Positions 59,854 through 64,000 of a DNA stretch of 64,000 bases are shown in pieces. The notes beneath the pieces are model-generated. The model did no database searches. It was not told the origin of the DNA and was given only the letters and a program-made list of their open reading frames with translations. This DNA comes from Mycolicibacterium senegalense. GTDB taxonomy: Bacteria > Actinomycetota > Actinomycetes > Mycobacteriales > Mycobacteriaceae. Both the position numbers and the translations under genes were made by a program. The stretch lies in contig NZ_CP081000.1 of assembly GCF_019645875.1 (NCBI RefSeq), positions 3,534,001 to 3,598,000 of the forward strand, given 5' to 3'. Position 1 is the first letter of the stretch; each line of letters starts with the position of its first letter.

Positions 59854-59879
59854 GCCGCAACCGCACAACTGGTTGCGGC
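59854..59879. promoter_or_regulatory. Candidate IclR operator (inverted repeat)
   Basis: Perfect 9-bp arms GCCGCAACC / GGTTGCGGC separated by eight bases, in the 128-bp divergent gap between flavoprotein 1 and the IclR regulator. Location and form suit autoregulation and control of the flavoprotein. Confidence 0.6.
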
Positions 59880-59937
59880 AGCATCCCACTCAGTGAGATC
59901 GTGGGTGACTCACAGTCCGACGTCCCAGGGGGCGCAG

Positions 59938-60816
59938 GTGCCGACATCCACCAGCAAGGCGACATCACGACCACGCGCCGAACAACGCGACACGGCCGTG
60001 TCGATGGTGGATCGCGTGGCCCTGATCCTCAATGTCTTCGACGAACCCGGCAAACACCTACGGTTGGATCAGATCGCGGGCCGCACCGGCCTGCCCCGGT
60101 CGTCGGTACACCGAATTCTCAAGCAGTTACACAGCGCCGGGCTTCTGCAACACCGCCCCGACGGTTACGCGCTGGCCGCTTCCCCGCTACCCGTGACCAG
60201 GATGGTCGACCACTCGCAACTGCGCAGCGCGGCATCGCCGATCCTGTCTCGCCTGCATGCCGACACCGGACTAGTGGTGCACCTGGGAGTGCTCTTCGGC
60301 GGCGATGTCGTCTACCTCGACAAGGTCGCCGGCCGTAACAGCGCGGTCGTGCCCACCCGCGTCGCCGGCCACTCGCCGGCGCACGCCAGCGCACTGGGAA
60401 AGACCATGCTGGCCCAACTTCCGGCCGAGGAAGTGGACGCCGTCCTGGGGCCGAAGCTGAGCCGGTCCACCCGGTCGACCATCAGCGATCTGGAAACCCT
60501 GCACCGGGAATTGGCCCGGATCCGGTCCCGGCACGGGCTCGCCTACGACAACGAGGAACTGGCGATCGGGTTGACCAGCGTGGCGGCCCCGCTGCGGTCG
60601 GCCGACGGCGAGGTGGCGGGCCTGTCCCTGACCGGGGCCGTGCCGTTGCACCGGTTGCAGCGAACCGCGCCGTTCGTGATCCGGGCCGCCCGGCACATTT
60701 CCGAGCAGCTGGGTACCGGACGCGGTGCCGTCGCGGTCTCCCCGGCTCGCACGCAGGCGACCGACAACCTGCTGTCACGGGTATTGCGCACGCTGACCTC
60801 CGACGCCTGGGTCTGA
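59938..60816 (+). CDS. IclR-family transcriptional regulator
   Basis: 292 residues. An N-terminal winged helix (about 25-90; LRLDQIAGRTGLPRSSVHRILKQL is the recognition helix region) is followed by an IclR effector domain (about 100-280; TGLVVHLGVLFGGDVVYLDKV, HASALGKTMLAQLP). GTG start with AGGGGG six bases upstream. Divergent from flavoprotein 1; likely controls this catabolic cluster in response to an aromatic or ring-derived compound. Confidence 0.88.
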   Translation: MPTSTSKATSRPRAEQRDTAVSMVDRVALILNVFDEPGKHLRLDQIAGRTGLPRSSVHRILKQLHSAGLLQHRPDGYALAASPLPVTRMVDHSQLRSAASPILSRLHADTGLVVHLGVLFGGDVVYLDKVAGRNSAVVPTRVAGHSPAHASALGKTMLAQLPAEEVDAVLGPKLSRSTRSTISDLETLHRELARIRSRHGLAYDNEELAIGLTSVAAPLRSADGEVAGLSLTGAVPLHRLQRTAPFVIRAARHISEQLGTGRGAVAVSPARTQATDNLLSRVLRTLTSDAWV

Positions 60817-60825
60817 AGCCGGCGG

Positions 60826-61923
60826 CTACCAAAGGATCTCGTCGACCTCCATGCCGAACGAGTGGCGGCCCACCAGGGCCAGCACCTGTTCGACATTGCT
60901 GGCGACGTGGGTCTGCGCGGTCTGGACGTCGCGCCACACCCGCTCCACGATCAGGTCGCCGGCAGCGCGGCCACCTGCGTGCGCGATGAACGTCCTGATC
61001 GCCGCGACGGCGCGTTCCGAGGCCAACACTTGATCGCGGCGCGACCGCAGCACCAGGTTGGGGTCGGCGGCGAGGCCGGCACTCACCGATTCCATCAGAT
61101 CGCCCAGGTTGCGGTCGATCTGGGCGACCGACAACTCAAGATCGCTGCGCGCCATGGCAACCGGATCCACCGACGAGGTGGCCCGGGGCCCCAGCGCCGA
61201 AAGGATGTTCTGCGCGGCACCGAGCAGAGGAGCCGTGCCGGTGTGGGTGTACATCGTCGGTTGCGGCAGGCGGTACAGCGGCGCCAGCCTGCCGAGTTGC
61301 TCGTCGCTGACCCAGCCGAACGTGCGGTACCGCGGCACGACAGCACCCGAGACGACGACATCGTGCGCGCCGATGCCGCGTAATCCCACGCTGTTCCAAC
61401 TCGATTCCACGACATAGTCGGCTTGCGGCACCAGGGCCACCAGAAAGTCCTGGGCGGCACCGTCCTCACCGACCAGCACCGCGGCGGCCATGAGCCACGA
61501 CGAGTGCAGGATGCCGGTGCACCGACTCCACCGGCCGGACAAGCGGAAATTGTCCCCGTCCCGTTCGAGGCGGCCGGTCGGGGCGTACGACTCGCAGAGC
61601 AGGGTCCGCGGATCCGGCCCCCACACGTCGCGCTGGGCCCGCTCGTCGAACAGCGAAAGGTGCCAGGTGTTGACGCCCAACCACCCGGCCAGCCAGCCGG
61701 TGGAGGTACATGCCGCGGACAGCTCGCGGGTGACGGCCAGGTAGTCGGCGGGCGCGGCCTCGATCCCGCCGAACGCCTTGGGTTGCAGCATCGCAAAGAA
61801 ACCCGCATCGTGTAGACCACTGATCACCGACGGATCCACGGCCCCGGTGCGATCGACATCGGCAGCGGCTGCGGCGATCACCGGCAGTGCCTGACGCACC
61901 GCGGCGCGCACATTCTGCGTCAT
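60826..61923 (-). CDS. Acyl-CoA dehydrogenase-fold flavoprotein 2 (HsaA-like)
   Basis: 365 residues, same subfamily as flavoprotein 1 (AFGGIEAAPADYLAV; FRLSGRWSRCTGI; GLRGIGAHDVVVSGAVVP). Probably a two-component flavin hydroxylase or a catalytically altered relative. Ends ten bases from the convergent IclR gene. It diverges from flavoprotein 3 with a 74-bp gap. Confidence 0.8.
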   Translation of the reverse strand: MTQNVRAAVRQALPVIAAAAADVDRTGAVDPSVISGLHDAGFFAMLQPKAFGGIEAAPADYLAVTRELSAACTSTGWLAGWLGVNTWHLSLFDERAQRDVWGPDPRTLLCESYAPTGRLERDGDNFRLSGRWSRCTGILHSSWLMAAAVLVGEDGAAQDFLVALVPQADYVVESSWNSVGLRGIGAHDVVVSGAVVPRYRTFGWVSDEQLGRLAPLYRLPQPTMYTHTGTAPLLGAAQNILSALGPRATSSVDPVAMARSDLELSVAQIDRNLGDLMESVSAGLAADPNLVLRSRRDQVLASERAVAAIRTFIAHAGGRAAGDLIVERVWRDVQTAQTHVASNVEQVLALVGRHSFGMEVDEILW

Positions 61924-61997
61924 CACTGCCGCCCTATCCTGACCGTCGGGTATGTCACCATCGTGGATACCATTCGTCGCCCCTCCCAGGAGGTCAT

Positions 61998-63011
61998 ATG
62001 GCCGAGTCGCCGGCACCTGGCGTCGACCCCGCTGCCTCGATCACCGAATCGGTTGCGCTCCTGCGCGAGCCTTCGTACCGGCTGTTGCAGCCGGCCCGTC
62101 ACGGTGGCCGCGCGATATCTCGATCGGCCTCGGAGGCAGCAGATTTCGTCACCGCGGTGGCCGCCCTCGCCGAGCGCGACGGATCGCTCGGGTGGTTGAC
62201 CGCGGCGGTCAATACCGCGGCCTACCTGGTTGGAGGCCTTGGCGACAGCGCCTCCGAACAGGTGTGGGGCGCCGATGCCGCGGCACTGGTCACCAGCGCC
62301 GGCGGACACACGGGAACATTGACTGCCGACGCCGGGAACTTCCGGCTGACCGGTCACTGGCAGGACGTGACCGGTGCCCTGTCCGCGGACTGGCTGCTGG
62401 TGAGCGCCATGGAAAAGGATTCGGCCCGGTACGTGCTCATCCCCCGCGACGCGGTGCAGGTCGACCGGCAGGCCGGCCCCCGCGGCCTGGATTCGGCCGG
62501 AATCGCCGCCGTCACGGCCTCCGATGCGCTCGTCGACGCAAAGGCGGTGTTCCCGGTGCCGGCCGATAATTCTTGCCACACGGCCGATTCCGGTGACGGC
62601 TGTCCTGGCTACGAAGTCCTGGCCGGTGCCGGTCAGGCCGCCGCTGTCGTCGGCGCCGCCGCCGGTGTCTGGCTGGCACACGTCGGGCAGGTCCGCCAAC
62701 GGCTGGCGACGTCGTACGGCAGTGAGGACACCACCGAACTGACATCGTCGGCGGTACTGGTGGCCAGGGCGGAATCGGACATCGACGCCGCGCGGCTGCA
62801 GCTCGTCAGGTCCGTCGACGTGGATACGCCCGCCGCGGCCGCGGCGCAGTGCCAGGCCGTCACCCGCGCCCGCAACGCCGCCGACCAACTGCTCAGCAGC
62901 GGCAACCGTCACGCGCTCGATGCGGCGGATCCCGTGGCCCGCCAGTGGTTCGACGTCCTAGCCGGATACCGCCTGACGATCCGGCGCGTCGAGCACCTGG
63001 CCGTCTGCTGA
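61998..63011 (+). CDS. Acyl-CoA dehydrogenase-fold flavoprotein 3 (short, diverged)
   Basis: 337 residues. It keeps the N-terminal and middle pattern of flavoproteins 1 and 2 (LRLLQP-like YRLLQPARHGG, FRLTGHWQDVTGALSAD, RGLDSAGIAAVTASDALV) but is shorter and less conserved. ATG with AGGAGG four bases upstream. Perhaps a regulatory or partner subunit. The last 54 bases overlap the convergent acyltransferase gene. Confidence 0.75.
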   Translation: MAESPAPGVDPAASITESVALLREPSYRLLQPARHGGRAISRSASEAADFVTAVAALAERDGSLGWLTAAVNTAAYLVGGLGDSASEQVWGADAAALVTSAGGHTGTLTADAGNFRLTGHWQDVTGALSADWLLVSAMEKDSARYVLIPRDAVQVDRQAGPRGLDSAGIAAVTASDALVDAKAVFPVPADNSCHTADSGDGCPGYEVLAGAGQAAAVVGAAAGVWLAHVGQVRQRLATSYGSEDTTELTSSAVLVARAESDIDAARLQLVRSVDVDTPAAAAAQCQAVTRARNAADQLLSSGNRHALDAADPVARQWFDVLAGYRLTIRRVEHLAVC

Positions 63012-64000
63012 ATCCGCCCGCGCCGCAAGCTCGGCCAACACCCGCGGCACCCGGTCGGCGATCCCGTACGGATCCGGAACCTGGTCACCACAGGTGAGCA
63101 CACAGATCGCCATCTCATCGCGGTAGCTCCAACCCGTGAAGTTCAATCCCATCGGGAACACGATCGGTCCTGATGAGATGAGCTGCTCGATCGGTGCCCC
63201 GCCCCAGTACAGCGTGTGCTGCGGTCCGCGCATGTTGGATGCGATCAGGCTGAACATCGGGCGGCGCTTCATCTTCGCCCCCAGGATCGGCAACACCCGC
63301 GAGTAGAGCCAGAACAGCGGCCAGTACTCCATCCAGTCATGCTGCAGCCAGGCGTCACGCTCGGCCTGCACCTCACGCGCGGTGCGGGTCGCCGAGGCGA
63401 CCGCCGCCAACCGGTCCACCGGGTCGGCGATGTGCGTGGCGAGGTCGACGTTCCAGCGCGCCACCTTGTTGCCCCACTCGGCCTCGGCTTCGTCCGGGCG
63501 CATCGAGACGGGCACCACCGCGGTCATGCTTTCACCGCTGAGTTTTCCGTTCTCGGCCAGGTAGTCACGTAGTGCCCCGCCACAGATGGTGAGGAAGACG
63601 TCGTTGACGGTGACCCCGAAAGCCTTTGACACCCTTCTGATTTCCGTCACGTCGCAGCGCCGGTAGGCGAATCGGCGGCTGGCCGAGAACGGTTCGTTGA
63701 ACAGCATGGCCGGGGCGGCGAACGCTTCTGCGTAACCGGGCTTTCCGTCCTTCTGCCGGCGCCGGATCACCCCGGTGACCGCCACGGTGCGGGCGACGAT
63801 GCTCGGGAACCTGGCCAATGCCGCGATCTGGTGGCGCAGCACCAGCGGCCACCAGATCCACGGTGCCGGGCGCCGCTCGTCGGGCAGTGGTGTCGAGCGC
63901 GGCTGCGGCAGCGGGGTCTGCGGATCACGGCTGTAAAGGGTTTCCAGCAGCCGTAGCGATGCGGTGCCGTCGGCGACCGCGTGGTGAATCTTGAGAACCA
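62958..64000 (-). CDS. Wax ester synthase/diacylglycerol acyltransferase (partial; N-terminus beyond right edge)
   Basis: WS/DGAT-family acyltransferase making triacylglycerol or wax esters from acyl-CoA. About 346 C-terminal residues are in the window. The catalytic HHxxxDG is present as IHHAVADGTAS near the right edge. Later family stretches: VTVNDVFLTICGGALRDYL and FSLIASNMRGPQ. The N-terminal 120 or so residues lie outside. The gene's 3' end overlaps flavoprotein 3. Confidence 0.9.
   Translation of the reverse strand, partial: VLKIHHAVADGTASLRLLETLYSRDPQTPLPQPRSTPLPDERRPAPWIWWPLVLRHQIAALARFPSIVARTVAVTGVIRRRQKDGKPGYAEAFAAPAMLFNEPFSASRRFAYRRCDVTEIRRVSKAFGVTVNDVFLTICGGALRDYLAENGKLSGESMTAVVPVSMRPDEAEAEWGNKVARWNVDLATHIADPVDRLAAVASATRTAREVQAERDAWLQHDWMEYWPLFWLYSRVLPILGAKMKRRPMFSLIASNMRGPQHTLYWGGAPIEQLISSGPIVFPMGLNFTGWSYRDEMAICVLTCGDQVPDPYGIADRVPRVLAELAARADSADGQVLDAPDRQAVSG

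Overview
The window is high-GC mycobacterial DNA, most like a rapid-growing Mycobacterium (Mycolicibacterium). The evidence is the gene content and order: an mbt mycobactin locus, then hemW-sirA-cysH-che1, a dxs block, and an Rv2689-Rv2703-like block ending in ppgK and sigA. GTG starts, ATGA/GTGA overlaps and IdeR-type iron boxes fit this. I found no tRNA, rRNA, CRISPR array or transposase, and no gene-free stretch longer than about 260 bp.

Region 1 (1-21.9 kb) is iron acquisition. mbtE (cut by the left edge), mbtD, mbtC and a separate thioesterase lie downstream of mbtB on the minus strand, with mbtA divergent. Two unusual things are here. A short iron-boxed gene encoding a P-loop-less half adenylation domain sits between mbtB and the thioesterase. 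A 1718-residue KS-AT-DH-KR-ACP iterative PKS of the 6-methylsalicylate synthase type lies between mbtA and mbtI, with its own iron box. The locus could therefore make both salicylate (MbtI) and 6-methylsalicylate (PKS) as caps for a mycobactin.

Region 2 (22-32.8 kb) is heme and sulfur. hemW is followed by the sulfate assimilation genes sirA-cysH-che1, preceded by a poly-cysteine leader peptide and mutually exclusive hairpins that look like a cysteine attenuator. Next is a CstR-type persulfide/sulfide detoxification operon (persulfide dioxygenase-rhodanese, SQR, rhodanese, TauE, repressor) with three near-identical palindromic operators, then cysA and the 3' part of cysW.

At about 32.81 kb the 3' two-thirds of cysW joins the first ~107 codons of hemY. 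Both genes are broken there, which marks a rearrangement, a deletion or an assembly chimera.

Region 3 (33-55.2 kb) is core chromosome: hemE, a DUF3000 protein, an RNase D-like nuclease, an alpha/beta hydrolase, a PsiE-like protein, dxs, nhaA, a degenerate GGDEF protein, a TrmA-family methyltransferase, an APC permease, the two TrkA-like proteins (ceoB/ceoC), several conserved actinobacterial proteins, dut, cei, suhB, ppgK and sigA. A very strong terminator follows sigA.

Region 4 (55.2-64 kb) is an accessory catabolic island: a Baeyer-Villiger-type monooxygenase, two short-chain dehydrogenases, three acyl-CoA-dehydrogenase-fold flavoproteins and an IclR regulator with a candidate operator. 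It ends in a wax ester synthase/diacylglycerol acyltransferase gene cut by the right edge.
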